Assembly (NCBI RefSeq): GCF_030406405.1
Contig: NZ_JAUEPL010000001.1
Span: forward strand, 248,001-312,000
Direction: 5' to 3'
DNA length: 64,000 bases
Origin: Streptomyces ficellus
GTDB taxonomy: Bacteria; Actinomycetota; Actinomycetes; Streptomycetales; Streptomycetaceae
The notes below the pieces were generated by a model. That model was given only the letters and a program-made list of their open reading frames with translations. It did no database searches and was not told the origin of the DNA. Every line of letters begins with the position of its first letter. Position 1 is the first letter of the stretch. The position numbers and the translations under genes are program-made. Of this stretch, positions 9,216 to 18,563 are shown in pieces.

Positions 9216-10826
9216 CTACACCGCGCCCGCGCCCGTCAGCGCCCGTACCTCCGTCTCGGCGTGCTTCGCCTCGTCGGGAGGCTCCGGCGAGGTCACCGTA
9301 CCGAGCCAGCCGGCCAGGAACCCCAGCGGGATGGAGACCACGCCCGGGTTCTGGAGCGGGAAGAGCTGGAAGTCCACGCCGGGGAACAGCGCCTCGGGGC
9401 TGCCCGAGACGACCGGCGAGAGCAGCACCAGCAGCACGGCCGGGACCAGGCCTCCGTACACCGACCAGACCGCCCCGCGCGTGGTGAAGTTCCGCCAGAA
9501 CAGGGCGTAGAGCAGGACCGGCAGGTTCGCCGACGCGGCGACCGCGAAGGCGAGGCCGACCAGGAACGCCACGTTCAGGTCCCGGGCCAGCAGCCCCAGA
9601 CCGATCCCGACCGCGCCGATGCCGATGGCGGCCACCCGCGCCACCACCACCTCGCTGTACCGCTTCCCGCCCCTCCGCCTCCCGTTCCGCTTCCGCTTCA
9701 GCGAGGCGTACAGATCGTGCGCGACCGACGCCGACGAGGCGAGCGTGATGCCCGCGACGACGGCGAGGATCGTCGCGAAGGCCACGGCGGCGACCACCGC
9801 GAACAGCACCGCTCCCCCGGTCGAGCCCGCTCCCCCGCCCAGGTCCAGGGCCAGCAGCGGAACCGCCGTGTTCCCGGCCGCGTTCGACGCCCGTACCTCG
9901 TCGGTGCCGACGAGCGCCGCGGCGCCGAAGCCGAGGACGATCGTCATCAGGTAGAAGCTGCCGATGAGACCGATGGACCAGACGACCGAGCGACGGGCGG
10001 CCCGCGCGGTCGGCACGGTGTAGAAGCGGGACAGGATGTGCGGCAGCCCGGCGGTGCCGAGGACCAGCGCCAGACCGAGGCTGATGAAGTCCAGGCGCGC
10101 GGTCCAGTCCCCGCCGTACTTCAGCCCCGGTGAGAGGAACTCCCGTCCGTGGCCGCTGCGCTCGGCCGCGGTGGTGAGCAACTGGTTGACGTCGCCGTGG
10201 AAGCGCAGCAGGACGAGCACGGTGAGCGCGGTGGCGCCTGCCATCAGCAGCACGGCCTTGACGATCTGGATCCAGGTGGTGGCCCGCATCCCTCCCCAGG
10301 ACACATAGATCACCATCAGTGCGCCCACGCCGATCACGGTCCACGAGCGCGCCGCCTCGCTCGTGCCGCCCAGCAGCAGCGCTACCAGGCTGCCGGCCCC
10401 CACCATCTGCGCCACCAGATAGAGAACGGACACGGTGACCGAGGACGTTCCCGCGGCGATCCGCACCGGCCGCTCCCGCATCCGCGCCGCGATCACGTCG
10501 GCGAGCGTGAACCGGCCGCAGTTGCGTACGAGTTCGGCGACCAGCAGCAGGACCACGAGCCAGGCGACGAGGAAGCCCACCGAGTAGAGCATGCCGTCGT
10601 AGCCGTAGAGGGCGATCAGGCCGGAGATGCCCAGGAAGGAGGCGGCGGACATGTAGTCACCGGCGATGGCGAAACCGTTCTCCATGGGCGAGAACAGCCG
10701 TCCTCCGGCGTAGAACTCCTCCGCGGAACCGCGCCGGTTGCGGCTCACCCATGTCGTGATCCCGAGGGTGACCGCGATGAACGCGCTGAACAGCAGCAGC
10801 GCCAGGGTCTGGTGGTCTCCGGTCAC
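9216..10826 (-). CDS. Sodium:solute symporter (SSS family), acetate/carboxylate permease-like
   Basis: The 536-aa integral membrane protein has about 13 hydrophobic segments and the SSS pattern. Diagnostic stretches are FAIAGDYMSAASFLGISG, the neighbouring YVSWGGMRATTWIQ, and a late FLVGLAFAVAASANLPVLL. It resembles the ActP/MctC cation-acetate or monocarboxylate permease branch. The GTG start at 10826 overlaps the stop of the upstream DUF485 gene (GTGA), a pairing well known for acetate permeases (yjcH-actP). A charged cytoplasmic loop KRKRNGRRRGGKR lies mid-protein. Regulation by the convergent two-component system is plausible but unproven. The substrate cannot be fixed from sequence. Confidence 0.88.
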   Translation of the reverse strand: MTGDHQTLALLLFSAFIAVTLGITTWVSRNRRGSAEEFYAGGRLFSPMENGFAIAGDYMSAASFLGISGLIALYGYDGMLYSVGFLVAWLVVLLLVAELVRNCGRFTLADVIAARMRERPVRIAAGTSSVTVSVLYLVAQMVGAGSLVALLLGGTSEAARSWTVIGVGALMVIYVSWGGMRATTWIQIVKAVLLMAGATALTVLVLLRFHGDVNQLLTTAAERSGHGREFLSPGLKYGGDWTARLDFISLGLALVLGTAGLPHILSRFYTVPTARAARRSVVWSIGLIGSFYLMTIVLGFGAAALVGTDEVRASNAAGNTAVPLLALDLGGGAGSTGGAVLFAVVAAVAFATILAVVAGITLASSASVAHDLYASLKRKRNGRRRGGKRYSEVVVARVAAIGIGAVGIGLGLLARDLNVAFLVGLAFAVAASANLPVLLYALFWRNFTTRGAVWSVYGGLVPAVLLVLLSPVVSGSPEALFPGVDFQLFPLQNPGVVSIPLGFLAGWLGTVTSPEPPDEAKHAETEVRALTGAGAV

Positions 10827-11299
10827 CGCCCGGCCTCCCGGGTCAGCTCCTGCGTGTCCCACCGCAGGTCAAGCGCGGCACGGTCCCGGTGCAGCCGGGC
10901 ATGGCGTACGTACGCCCAGGTCAGCGCGAACGTGGTGAGGAACTGTGCCAACCCGGCGACCATCGCCACATTCACCGCCCCCGCCACCGGGCGGGCCATC
11001 AGCCCCGGCGCCGCGGTCGCCGCCACGACATACGCCAGGTACCAGGCGAGGAAGGCGAGAGTGGCCGGCACGACGAAGCGCCGGTAGCGGCCGCGTACCT
11101 CCTGGAAGGCCGCGCTGCGCTGCACCTCCAGGTAGATCTCGGCCGCGCTGCGCCGGTCCCGCGGCGGCTCGGCGGGTCCGGGCACCACGGCGGCCGGCGT
11201 CCCCGTACCGTCCGCCTCACCCCAGCCGGAGGCCAGCGCGTCGTACCACGGGTCGTCGATCCGCACCGCCGTGGCGTCGGGTCCTTCCCTGTTCTCCAC
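10823..11299 (-). CDS. DUF485 membrane protein, symporter partner
   Basis: The 158-aa protein has an N-terminal acidic, soluble stretch of about 75 residues. A conserved block RSAAFQEVRGRYRRFVVPAT then leads into two transmembrane helices (FLAWYLAYVVAA and the helix around VAMVAGLAQFLTTF), typical of DUF485 proteins. Genes of this family almost always precede an SSS permease, and here the stop codon overlaps the permease start. A role as accessory subunit or stabiliser of the permease is assumed from context. The N-terminal extension is longer than the usual ~100-aa family length. Confidence 0.87.
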   Translation of the reverse strand: MENREGPDATAVRIDDPWYDALASGWGEADGTGTPAAVVPGPAEPPRDRRSAAEIYLEVQRSAAFQEVRGRYRRFVVPATLAFLAWYLAYVVAATAAPGLMARPVAGAVNVAMVAGLAQFLTTFALTWAYVRHARLHRDRAALDLRWDTQELTREAGR

Positions 11300-11472
11300 C
11301 GCTCAACTCTCCTTGTCGGCGAACCGTTTCGGCCGCGTGCACAAGGATGGACAGAACGGGAAGACCCTGGACTCTTCTCTCCCTCCTCTTCACCCCATCA
11401 GGTGACGATGTCCCGGCTCCACCCGCTGGAGAACCGGGACATCGGGGAGGCGTCTCAGGCGTCGAAGTCGTC

Positions 11473-13590
11473 TCAGGCGTCGATGCGTGAGCGGTCCAGC
11501 GTCGCCGCGGAGCTGGTGATGAACTCCTTGCGCGGCGCGACCTCATTGCCCATGAGCAGGTCGAAGACCTGCTCGGCCGCCTCCAGGTCCCCGATGTTGA
11601 TCCGCCGCAGGGTGCGGTGCCGAGGGTCCATCGTGGTCTCCGCGAGCTGGTCGGCGTCCATCTCACCAAGGCCCTTGTAGCGCTGGATGGAGTCCTTGTA
11701 CCGCACGCCCTTGCGCTGGTATTCCAGCAGCGTCTGCCGCAGCTCGCTGTCCGAGTAGGTGTAGACGTACTTGTCCTGGCCCTTCTTGGGCTGGACCAGC
11801 TCGATGCGGTGCAGCGGCGGTACGGCCGCGAAGACGCGGCCCGCCTCGACCATGGGCCGCATATAGCGCTGGAAGAGCGTCAGCAGCAGGCAGCGGATGT
11901 GCGCGCCGTCGACGTCGGCGTCCACGAGCAGCACGATCTTGCCGTACCGTGCGGCGTCGATGTCGAAGGTCCGGCCGGACCCGGCTCCTATGACCTGGAT
12001 GATCGCGCCGCACTCGGCGTTCTTCAGCATGTCCGAGACGGACGACTTCTGGACGTTGAGGATCTTTCCGCGGATCGGCAGCAGCGCCTGGAACTCACTG
12101 TTGCGGGCGAGCTTGGCCGTGCCGAGGGCGGAGTCCCCCTCGACGATGAACAGCTCGCTGCGCTCGACGTCGTCGCTGCGGCAGTCGGCCAGCTTGGCGG
12201 GCAGCGAAGAGGACTCCAGCGCGGTCTTGCGGCGCTGGGCCTCCTTGTGCTGGCGGGCCGCGATCCGCGTACGGGCGGCGGCGACGGCTTTCTCCAGCAC
12301 CGCGCGGGCCTGGGCCTTGGCGTCGCGCTTGCTGGAGGTCAGGAACGCCTTCAGTTCCTTGGCGACGACATTGGCGACGATGCGGTTGGCCGCCGACGTA
12401 CCGAGGACCTCCTTGGTCTGGCCCTCGAACTGCGGCTCGGCGAGCCGCACGGTCACCACGGCGGTGAGGCCCTCCAGGGCGTCGTCCTTGACGATGTCGT
12501 CCTCGGCGACGCGCAGCATCTTCGAGGCGCGCAGCACCTCGTTCATGGTCTTGGTGACCGCGCGCTCGAAGCCGCTCACGTGGGTGCCGCCCTTGGGGGT
12601 GGCGATGATGTTCACGAAGGACCTGATCGTGCTGTCGTACCCCGTGCCCCAGCGCAGGGCCACGTCGACGCCCAGTTCGCGGGTGACCTCCGTGGGGGTC
12701 ATGTGGCCGCGCTCGTCGAGGACCGGCACGGTCTCCTTGAAGGTGCCCTGGCCGGTCAGGCGCAGCACGTCGCAGACGGCCTTGTCCTGCGCCAGGTACT
12801 CGCAGAACTCGCTGATGCCGCCGTCGAAGCGGAACGTCTCCTCGCTCTTGCCCTCGCCCTCCAGGTCGCGCTCGTCACGGACGACGATGGTCAGGCCGGG
12901 CACCAGGAAGGCGGTCTGGCGGGCGCGCTGGTGCAGGTGCTCCAGGGAGAGCTTGGCGTCCTTGAGGAAGATCTGGCGGTCCGCCCAGTACCGCACGCGG
13001 GTGCCGGTGCGGGTCTTCGGCACGCGCTTGATCTTGCGCAGCCCGTTCGCCGGGTCGAACGGGGCGTCGGGGCCGGACTCGGTGAAGATCCCGGGCACGC
13101 CGCGGCGGAAGCTGATCGCGTGGGTGGCGCCGTTCCGGTCGACCTCGACGTCGAGGCGGGCCGACAGCGCGTTCACCACGGAGGCGCCCACGCCGTGCAG
13201 ACCGCCGGAGGCGGCGTACGAACCGCCGCCGAACTTCCCGCCGGCGTGCAGCTTGGTCATGACGACCTCGACGCCGGAGAGCCCGGTCTTCGGCTCGACG
13301 TCCACGGGGATGCCGCGGCCGTTGTCACGGACCTCCACGGAGCCGTCGTCGTGCAGGATGACCTCGATGTGGTCGCAGTACCCACCGAGGGCCTCGTCGA
13401 CCGAGTTGTCGATGATCTCCCAGAGGCAGTGCATCAGGCCCCGGCTGTCGGTGGACCCGATGTACATACCCGGTCGCTTGCGAACCGCCTCGAGCCCCTC
13501 AAGAACGAGCAGGTGCCGCGCGGTGTAGTTGGAACCGTCACGGTCTGCGGTCAGCAGCGCACTGGACGGCACGGACGTCTCGGCGGTCAC
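11473..13590 (-). CDS. parE: DNA topoisomerase IV subunit B
   Basis: The 705-aa protein is the ATPase subunit of topoisomerase IV. The GHKL ATPase features are present: ARHLLVLEGLEAVRKRPGMYIG, EIIDNSVDEALGG with the catalytic Glu, and GGLHGVGASVVNALS. The Toprim domain has SELFIVEGDSALG, an acidic DVDGAH and the KGLGEMDADQL signature. The protein is shorter than GyrB and lacks its large insertion, consistent with ParE. The GTG start lies just after a GGAGCGAA ribosome site. Upstream is a 450-bp intergenic region shared with a divergent small gene. With ParC it resolves catenated chromosomes, including in sporulating hyphae. Confidence 0.93.
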   Translation of the reverse strand: MTAETSVPSSALLTADRDGSNYTARHLLVLEGLEAVRKRPGMYIGSTDSRGLMHCLWEIIDNSVDEALGGYCDHIEVILHDDGSVEVRDNGRGIPVDVEPKTGLSGVEVVMTKLHAGGKFGGGSYAASGGLHGVGASVVNALSARLDVEVDRNGATHAISFRRGVPGIFTESGPDAPFDPANGLRKIKRVPKTRTGTRVRYWADRQIFLKDAKLSLEHLHQRARQTAFLVPGLTIVVRDERDLEGEGKSEETFRFDGGISEFCEYLAQDKAVCDVLRLTGQGTFKETVPVLDERGHMTPTEVTRELGVDVALRWGTGYDSTIRSFVNIIATPKGGTHVSGFERAVTKTMNEVLRASKMLRVAEDDIVKDDALEGLTAVVTVRLAEPQFEGQTKEVLGTSAANRIVANVVAKELKAFLTSSKRDAKAQARAVLEKAVAAARTRIAARQHKEAQRRKTALESSSLPAKLADCRSDDVERSELFIVEGDSALGTAKLARNSEFQALLPIRGKILNVQKSSVSDMLKNAECGAIIQVIGAGSGRTFDIDAARYGKIVLLVDADVDGAHIRCLLLTLFQRYMRPMVEAGRVFAAVPPLHRIELVQPKKGQDKYVYTYSDSELRQTLLEYQRKGVRYKDSIQRYKGLGEMDADQLAETTMDPRHRTLRRINIGDLEAAEQVFDLLMGNEVAPRKEFITSSAATLDRSRIDA

Positions 13591-14040
13591 GCGGTTCGCT
13601 CCTCGCTGAATTTGGGATGGGTCCCGTGGGGGTAAGGCCCGGCTTCTGTCACCGGGTCAGAGGGTACAGAGGCCTGGTAGAGCCGTTGTCACGCCACCCA
13701 CGTGAAAACTTATGCTAGTCCAGAGTCGTATGGGTGTTCGATCCCTCGATGGGGTGACGTGCACATCACGTTCCCTTCCGGGCATGAACCATTTAGGCTC
13801 CGGGCACGTCCTCATGAACAACCGGCAGCCAGCCGGGAGGGCTGAATGAGACTGAACGAGACTTAACGAGACAAGCAACGCGAAACCCGTAGAGCGCAGC
13901 AATACGGCTCATTCGCCGCCAACCGGCAGCAGACAGCCTCCTTGAAAAACTTTCGAGGAAAAGCCACGAGCGGGAACGTTTTCGGCCTGGTTGGATGTTG
14001 ACCCTGGTACGACAGCTCGTCGAGCTAGAGAAGAGGCGAC
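13591..14040. other. 450-bp divergent intergenic region between parE and the zinc-ribbon gene
   Basis: No convincing gene is seen here. The region is locally less GC-rich than its surroundings, as expected for promoters in this genome. On the minus strand a TAGCAT hexamer near 13710 could be a -10 element for parE. On the plus strand a TTGACC hexamer at 13998-14003 could be a -35 element for the small gene at 14041. Neither has a perfectly spaced partner, so both are tentative. Confidence 0.5.
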
Positions 14041-14268
14041 GTGACTACTGTTCTGACCCCCGCGAGCCCGCTGACGGCCGCCGACCGCTGCGACCGCTGC
14101 GGCGCCCAGGCATATCTGCGCGTCGTGCTGACCAGCGGTGGTGAGCTGCTCTTCTGTGCCCACCACGGGCGCAAGTTCGAGCCGGAACTCAAGAAGATCG
14201 CCGCGGAAATACAGGATGAGACGGACCGGCTCAGCGCCGTTCCGAGCGCAGTCGAAGAAGAACACTGA
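14041..14268 (+). CDS. Small zinc-ribbon-like protein (DUF7455-type), 75 aa
   Basis: The 75-aa protein has a cysteine/histidine cluster. Cys17 and Cys20 are in DRCDRCGAQA; Cys39 and the HH at 41-42 are in LLFCAHHGRKF. The spacing suits a single zinc site. An amphipathic acidic C-terminal helix follows (ELKKIAAEIQDETDRL). The GTG start is preceded by GAAGAGG. The gene is a conserved neighbour of hrdB and parE in streptomycetes. Function is unknown; a nucleic-acid- or RNA-polymerase-binding role is only a guess. It ends just before a strong hairpin terminator. Confidence 0.85.
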   Translation: MTTVLTPASPLTAADRCDRCGAQAYLRVVLTSGGELLFCAHHGRKFEPELKKIAAEIQDETDRLSAVPSAVEEEH

Positions 14269-14312
14269 CACTCGCATCCACGACGAGCCAGGGGCCGGTC
14301 CAGGACCGGCCG

Positions 14313-14351
14313 ACGGGCGACCGCTCCCACGGCAGGGGGGCGGTCGCCCGT
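14313..14351 (+). terminator. Hairpin terminator after the small zinc-ribbon gene
   Basis: A 12-bp perfect stem (14313-14324 with 14340-14351, arm ACGGGCGACCGC) closes a 15-nt loop and is followed by a short T-containing stretch. It lies 45 bp past the stop codon at 14268. A second, tighter palindrome sits just upstream at 14293-14311 (arms GGCCGGTCC and GGACCGGCC around one base). Confidence 0.85.
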
Positions 14352-14431
14352 TCTCGTACGCCGGCGGCGACGTGCGCCCGCCCGCTCACTCGGGCAGTCC
14401 GGGTGTGCCGTGGCGCCCCTCGCAGCGCCCG

Positions 14432-15253
14432 TCACACCCCCGGCAGCACGGCCGAGATCCGCGTGTACACCCCGGGGCTCCCGGCCTCCCCGCAGCCGCT
14501 CCCCCAGGACACCAGCCCGATGAGCCGCCCCCGGGCCACCAGCGGCCCGCCGCTGTCGCCCTGACAGGCGTCCCGGCCGCCCTGCGGGTCCCCCGCGCAC
14601 AGCATCGTGGCGGCCACGTACCCGCCGCCCGCCGCCGCGGCGGGATAGGCCCGCGCGCACACCTCGTCCGGCAGCACCCGTACGCGTGCCGAACGCAGCC
14701 CGTACGCGTACGAGCCGCCCCCCGTCGTGTCGCCCCAGCCGTACACATCGGCGCTCGTGCCCGGCCGGTACGCCTGGTGCCCCCGGCCGGCCGCCTTGAT
14801 GACGTACGCGCGCGGCAGCGGGCTCGCCAGCGTGAGCACGGCCAGATCCCCCGACTGTGTGTCCGGGTCGTACGAGGGGCTGATCCACGCCCCCGTGACC
14901 GGTACCTCACGCCCGCCCGACTCCCGCAGCTCCGTGCGTCCGGCGATGACCCTCAGGTCGCTCAGGTCCTTCGCCTCCGCACCGAGCACGGCCGGCCCCA
15001 GACAGTGCGCGGCGGTCGCCACCTTGGTCGGCGCGATGACGACGCCCCCGCAGAACTGCCCGGCTCGCGCGCCCCCGAACCGGTCACGGCTGGACAGAGC
15101 CACGACCCAGGGGCTGTCAGAGGCCTGTACCGGCTGTCCCCCGACGACGACACTGTCGGAGGCCGCGGGCGCGGGCGCAGTGAGCGGCAGGACCGCCGAG
15201 GCAACGATGGCGGCCACGGCACCCGTACGCTTCCGGCTGATGGGACGACGCAT
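14432..15253 (-). CDS. Secreted trypsin-like serine protease (S1A)
   Basis: The 273-aa preprotein has an N-terminal signal sequence: a basic MRRPISRKR, then an Ala-rich hydrophobic core ending near APAAS. The mature enzyme begins at about VVVGGQPVQAS. The catalytic triad is visible: His in VATAAHCLG, Asp in SGDLAVLTL and Ser in CQGDSGGPL. The substrate pocket segment GLVSWGSGCGEAGSPGVYTRIS is typical of chymotrypsin-fold proteases, with the expected disulfide cysteines. The ATG follows AGGAG at ideal spacing. An extracellular degradative or developmental role is likely. The gene lies downstream of hrdB, but a strong terminator separates them. Confidence 0.9.
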   Translation of the reverse strand: MRRPISRKRTGAVAAIVASAVLPLTAPAPAASDSVVVGGQPVQASDSPWVVALSSRDRFGGARAGQFCGGVVIAPTKVATAAHCLGPAVLGAEAKDLSDLRVIAGRTELRESGGREVPVTGAWISPSYDPDTQSGDLAVLTLASPLPRAYVIKAAGRGHQAYRPGTSADVYGWGDTTGGGSYAYGLRSARVRVLPDEVCARAYPAAAAGGGYVAATMLCAGDPQGGRDACQGDSGGPLVARGRLIGLVSWGSGCGEAGSPGVYTRISAVLPGV

Positions 15254-15376
15254 GCGGTCTCCTGACTCTCCGGTGAACCAGCTTCACCCAGAGTCGGCCA
15301 GCAGGCCCTGACCCGCACGCCCGCACGCACTTCCGTATGGCTTCCGCACGGCCTCCTCACCCGCCTGCGCACACGC

Positions 15377-15414
15377 CGGAGGGCCCGGTTCCCCCTGGGG
15401 ATCCGGGCCCTCCG
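15377..15414 (-). terminator. hrdB terminator hairpin
   Basis: A perfect 12-bp stem (15377-15388 with 15403-15414, arm CGGAGGGCCCGG) closes a 14-nt loop. It is located 22 bp past the hrdB stop and 124 bp before the protease start on the same strand. No U-tract follows, which is usual for this genus. Confidence 0.85.
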
Positions 15415-15435
15415 CTTCGTACGACCGCCTGACCT

Positions 15436-16983
15436 CTAGTCGAGGTAGTCCCGCAGGACCTGGGAGCGCGACGGGTGGCGCAGCTTGGACATGGTCTTGG
15501 ACTCGATCTGACGGATCCGCTCACGCGTCACGCCGTAGACCTTGCCGATCTCGTCGAGGGTCTTCGGCTGGCCGTCGGTCAGGCCGAAGCGCATGGACAC
15601 CACGCCCGCCTCACGCTCGGAGAGCGTGTCGAGCACGGAGTGCAGCTGCTCCTGCAGCAGCGTGAAGCTCACCGCGTCGGCCGGCACCACCGCCTCGGAG
15701 TCCTCGATGAGGTCACCGAACTCGCTGTCGCCGTCCTCGCCCAGCGGGGTGTGCAGCGAGATCGGCTCGCGGCCGTACTTCTGGACCTCGATGACCTTCT
15801 CGGGGGTCATGTCGAGCTCCTTGGCCAGCTCCTCCGGGGTGGGCTCACGGCCCAGGTCCTGGAGCATCTGGCGCTGGACGCGCGCGAGCTTGTTGATGAC
15901 CTCGACCATGTGCACCGGGATACGGATGGTGCGGGCCTGGTCGGCCATGGCCCGGGTGATCGCCTGACGGATCCACCAGGTGGCGTACGTGGAGAACTTG
16001 TAGCCCTTGGTGTAGTCGAACTTCTCGACCGCGCGGATCAGACCCAGGTTGCCCTCCTGGATCAGGTCCAGGAAGAGCATGCCGCGGCCCGTGTAGCGCT
16101 TGGCGAGGGAGACCACGAGGCGGAGGTTGGCCTCCAGCAGGTGGTTCTTGGCGCGGCGGCCGTCCTCGGCGATGATCTCCAGCTCGCGCTTGAGCTTCGG
16201 CGCCAGCTTGTCGGAGTTCGCCAGCTTGTCCTCGGCGAACAGGCCGGCCTCGATGCGCTTGGCGAGCTCGACCTCCTGCTCGGCGTTGAGCAGCGGGACC
16301 TTGCCGATCTGCTTCAGGTAGTCCTTGACGGGGTCGGCCGTGGCACCGGCGACGGCGACCTGCTGCGCGGGCGCGTCGTCCTCGTCCTCGTCCGAGAGGA
16401 CGAAGCCCTTGTTCTCGCCCTCGGCCTCCTCGTCCTCGCCCTTGCCGGGCGCGACGTCCTCGAGCAGTTCCTCGCCCTCGAGGACCTCGTCGGCGTCCTT
16501 CTTGGACGTGGTCTTCTTGGCGGTGGTCTTCTTCGCGGCGGTCTTCTTCACCGCCGTCTTCTTGGCGGCGGTCTTCTTGGCTGCCGCCTTCTTGGCAGGG
16601 GTACCGGCCTCGTCGACCGGGGCATCCGTGCTCGGGTCCGCCGGAGCCGTGGCGGCCGCGACGGGCTTCGTCACGGTCGTCTTGGCGGTGACGGTCTTGG
16701 TGGCGGTGCGCTTGGCCGGGCTCTTCGCTGCGACGCTCTTGCGGGCGCGCTTCGGCGACTCCGCTGCACTGACCATCAGCGTCACACCCTCTTCCTCGAG
16801 GATCTGATTGAGGCTGCGCAGAACATTCTTCCACTGGGTTGGCGGAATCTGGTCAGCCTCGAAGGCCCGACGCACGTCATCGCCGGCGATCTGCCCATCA
16901 GCCTTTCCCCGCTCGATGAGCGCCATCACAGACTCGGACTCGGCGATCTCCGGCGGGAGCGTACGGGATGTGCTGGCCGACAC
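15436..16983 (-). CDS. hrdB: Principal (housekeeping) RNA polymerase sigma factor HrdB
   Basis: The 515-aa protein is a group 1 sigma-70 factor directing transcription of housekeeping promoters. A short conserved N-terminus ([21 protein letters not shown]) precedes a Lys/Ala-rich linker ([17 protein letters not shown]) and an acidic stretch, both typical of streptomycete HrdB. Conserved regions follow. Region 2 includes [20 protein letters not shown] and the 2.4 segment [17 protein letters not shown]. Region 3 is around [14 protein letters not shown]. Region 4.2 has the helix-turn-helix [19 protein letters not shown]. The start chosen is the GTG at 16983, preceded by GAGAGG, giving a length close to known HrdB. 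The gene ends at a strong hairpin. Confidence 0.95.
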   Translation of the reverse strand: MSASTSRTLPPEIAESESVMALIERGKADGQIAGDDVRRAFEADQIPPTQWKNVLRSLNQILEEEGVTLMVSAAESPKRARKSVAAKSPAKRTATKTVTAKTTVTKPVAAATAPADPSTDAPVDEAGTPAKKAAAKKTAAKKTAVKKTAAKKTTAKKTTSKKDADEVLEGEELLEDVAPGKGEDEEAEGENKGFVLSDEDEDDAPAQQVAVAGATADPVKDYLKQIGKVPLLNAEQEVELAKRIEAGLFAEDKLANSDKLAPKLKRELEIIAEDGRRAKNHLLEANLRLVVSLAKRYTGRGMLFLDLIQEGNLGLIRAVEKFDYTKGYKFSTYATWWIRQAITRAMADQARTIRIPVHMVEVINKLARVQRQMLQDLGREPTPEELAKELDMTPEKVIEVQKYGREPISLHTPLGEDGDSEFGDLIEDSEAVVPADAVSFTLLQEQLHSVLDTLSEREAGVVSMRFGLTDGQPKTLDEIGKVYGVTRERIRQIESKTMSKLRHPSRSQVLRDYLD

Positions 16984-17575
16984 GAACAACCTCTCGGAAC
17001 GATGGAAACGGCTTCCGGCCCCGCCCATGATCGGGCCGGAGCCGACGACCGTCGGCTGGGGATGTGCCGACGACGCGGGCTGAACCTCGGAGTTGCACAG
17101 CGCCATGAACGGCGGCTGTATTCCCTCCTCGGCTGTCACCTCTTAGGTCATCGCAGGGCTTCGAGGAGCGTTACGCCCAATTCGCGTGGCCCCAGTCACA
17201 CCCCATAGCGGCCAAATACCCCCAGACCGGGAGCTCACCCCCGTAATCGCGTCGCCGGACTCCTCACGTACGCCCTGGTGCACCTGGGGCGGTACGCCTT
17301 CGGGGCGGTCCCTCTGGGCGGTGTACGCCTTCGGGGGCGCCGGGCCCTGGGGCGTGCTGCCCCGGGGCCACCGCCTCACGGGGCGCCGGGCCCCTGGCGG
17401 TACGCCCTCGGGTACCCCATGAGGCCCGGCGACACACCCCATGTACGCGAATACGGCACGTACACGAACAGGTCACGTACGGCGAATCGCCACGGAACGC
17501 ATGGACGCGTAGAACGCGCACACGAATACGTCGCGTGAGACACGGGGCCGGACGGTCGGTCGCTACGTCGGCGGC
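16984..17575. other. 592-bp hrdB upstream region with imperfect repeats
   Basis: No gene is supported here. The region must contain the hrdB promoter(s). On the minus strand a GGGAATAC segment near 17120 loosely resembles a SigR-type -35 element, but the spacing to a GTT -10 is not exact. Between about 17288 and 17415 a motif GGCGGTACGCCTTCGGGG recurs three times with changes (near 17290, 17320 and 17397), interleaved with GC-rich palindromes such as GGGCGCCGGGCCC. This repeat block explains the open frames seen in it. Confidence 0.6.
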
Positions 17576-18463
17576 TCAGTGCTCGCGGGGCGCGGGGACG
17601 ACCCGCTCCACCTCCGGGTGGACGGTCAGCAGTTGGCGCATGGCGGCCTCGGCGGCCGGTCCGTCCCCGGTGGCCAGGGCCTCGACGATGCGCGCGTGGT
17701 GGGTGAGACAGGCCTCGCTGGGGCGGTCACAGCTGATGGTCGGCGGACCGGAGACCTGGAGGGCCGCGGAGACGATGCCGGAGAGGTGCTCGAGCATACG
17801 GTTGCCCGCGAGCTGGATCAGCAGGCTGTGGAACTCGGCGTCGGCGCGGGAGAAGGTGATCGCATCACCCTGGGCAAAGGCGTGGCCCATGATCTCGACC
17901 ATGTCGCCGATGCGCTGCTGGACGTCCTCGCGGCCGTGACCGGCGGCCAGGCGTGCGGCCAGCGGCTCGATCGTCCACCGCAGCTCGCTCAGCTCCCGGC
18001 GCTGATCCTCGCGCTGTGGACCGAAGGCCCGCCACTCGATGATGTCCGGGTCGAGCAGGTTCCAGTCACTGACCGGGCGGACGCGGGTGCCGACGTTGGG
18101 ACGGGCGCTGACCAGCCCCTTCGCCTCCAGGACACGCAGCGACTCGCGGACGACGGTCCGGGAGACCTCGAAGCGCTGGCCGATCTCCTCGGGTACGAGC
18201 GGCCGGTCGGCGCCCAGGTCGCCGGAGACGATCATCTGGCCCAGCTGCTGGACGAGTTGGCCGTGCAGTCCGCGGCCGCGGTTGCCCGCCGCCCGCCGGC
18301 CCACCCGGCCCAACTCCGTGTCGGTGCCGTCCCACGAGGGGGGTCCGACGCGGTCGGGGACGGGCGCCTCCGCGTAGGGGTATCGGTCCAGTCCGCCCGG
18401 GGCCGCGAGGCCGGTGTCCACGGGGCGGGCGGCGGTCATCATGGTGTGCGCAAGGGTACTCAC
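17576..18463 (-). CDS. whiH: Sporulation transcription factor WhiH (GntR/FadR family)
   Basis: The 295-aa protein is a FadR-type GntR regulator. A poorly conserved N-terminal tail of about 80 residues precedes the winged helix. The recognition segment is PEEIGQRFEVSRTVVRESLRVLEAKGLV, followed by NVGTRVRPV. The C-terminal all-helical FCD effector domain has the metal-type histidines in DAEFHSLLI and THHARIVEAL. Its identity as WhiH, needed for septation of aerial hyphae, rests on the N-terminus MSTLAHTMMTAAR, the length and its position immediately upstream of hrdB. The GTG start at 18463 follows AAAGGA at short spacing. Two ATG codons seven and eight residues in are possible alternatives. The effector ligand is unknown. 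Confidence 0.88.
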   Translation of the reverse strand: MSTLAHTMMTAARPVDTGLAAPGGLDRYPYAEAPVPDRVGPPSWDGTDTELGRVGRRAAGNRGRGLHGQLVQQLGQMIVSGDLGADRPLVPEEIGQRFEVSRTVVRESLRVLEAKGLVSARPNVGTRVRPVSDWNLLDPDIIEWRAFGPQREDQRRELSELRWTIEPLAARLAAGHGREDVQQRIGDMVEIMGHAFAQGDAITFSRADAEFHSLLIQLAGNRMLEHLSGIVSAALQVSGPPTISCDRPSEACLTHHARIVEALATGDGPAAEAAMRQLLTVHPEVERVVPAPREH

Positions 18464-18555
18464 GCATCCTTTGTCGGCGTCGCTTCCACGTCCCTTGAGG
18501 TCTTTGGTGAAAAGCACACGAAAGGGTGATCGGCGCCCGCTCCCTAATTGACGCC

Positions 18556-18563
18556 TTATCGGA
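18556..18563 (-). promoter_or_regulatory. Candidate sigma-WhiG -10 element upstream of whiH
   Basis: On the minus strand the octamer TCCGATAA matches seven of eight bases of the sigma-WhiG -10 consensus GCCGATAA. It is placed about 95 nt before the whiH start. A GGAAAT sequence lies about 13-15 nt upstream as a weak -35 candidate (consensus TAAA). whiH is known to be sigma-WhiG dependent in Streptomyces, so context supports it, but the -35 match is poor. Confidence 0.4.

Noticed and set aside
13730..13770. A TTCGATCCC sequence resembling a tRNA T-loop
   Set aside because: No matching acceptor stem, anticodon arm or CCA-proximal structure could be folded around it.
17280..17540. Small proteins encoded within the hrdB upstream repeats
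   Set aside because: The frames arise from repeated GGCGGTACGCC words, with no ribosome sites or conserved character.
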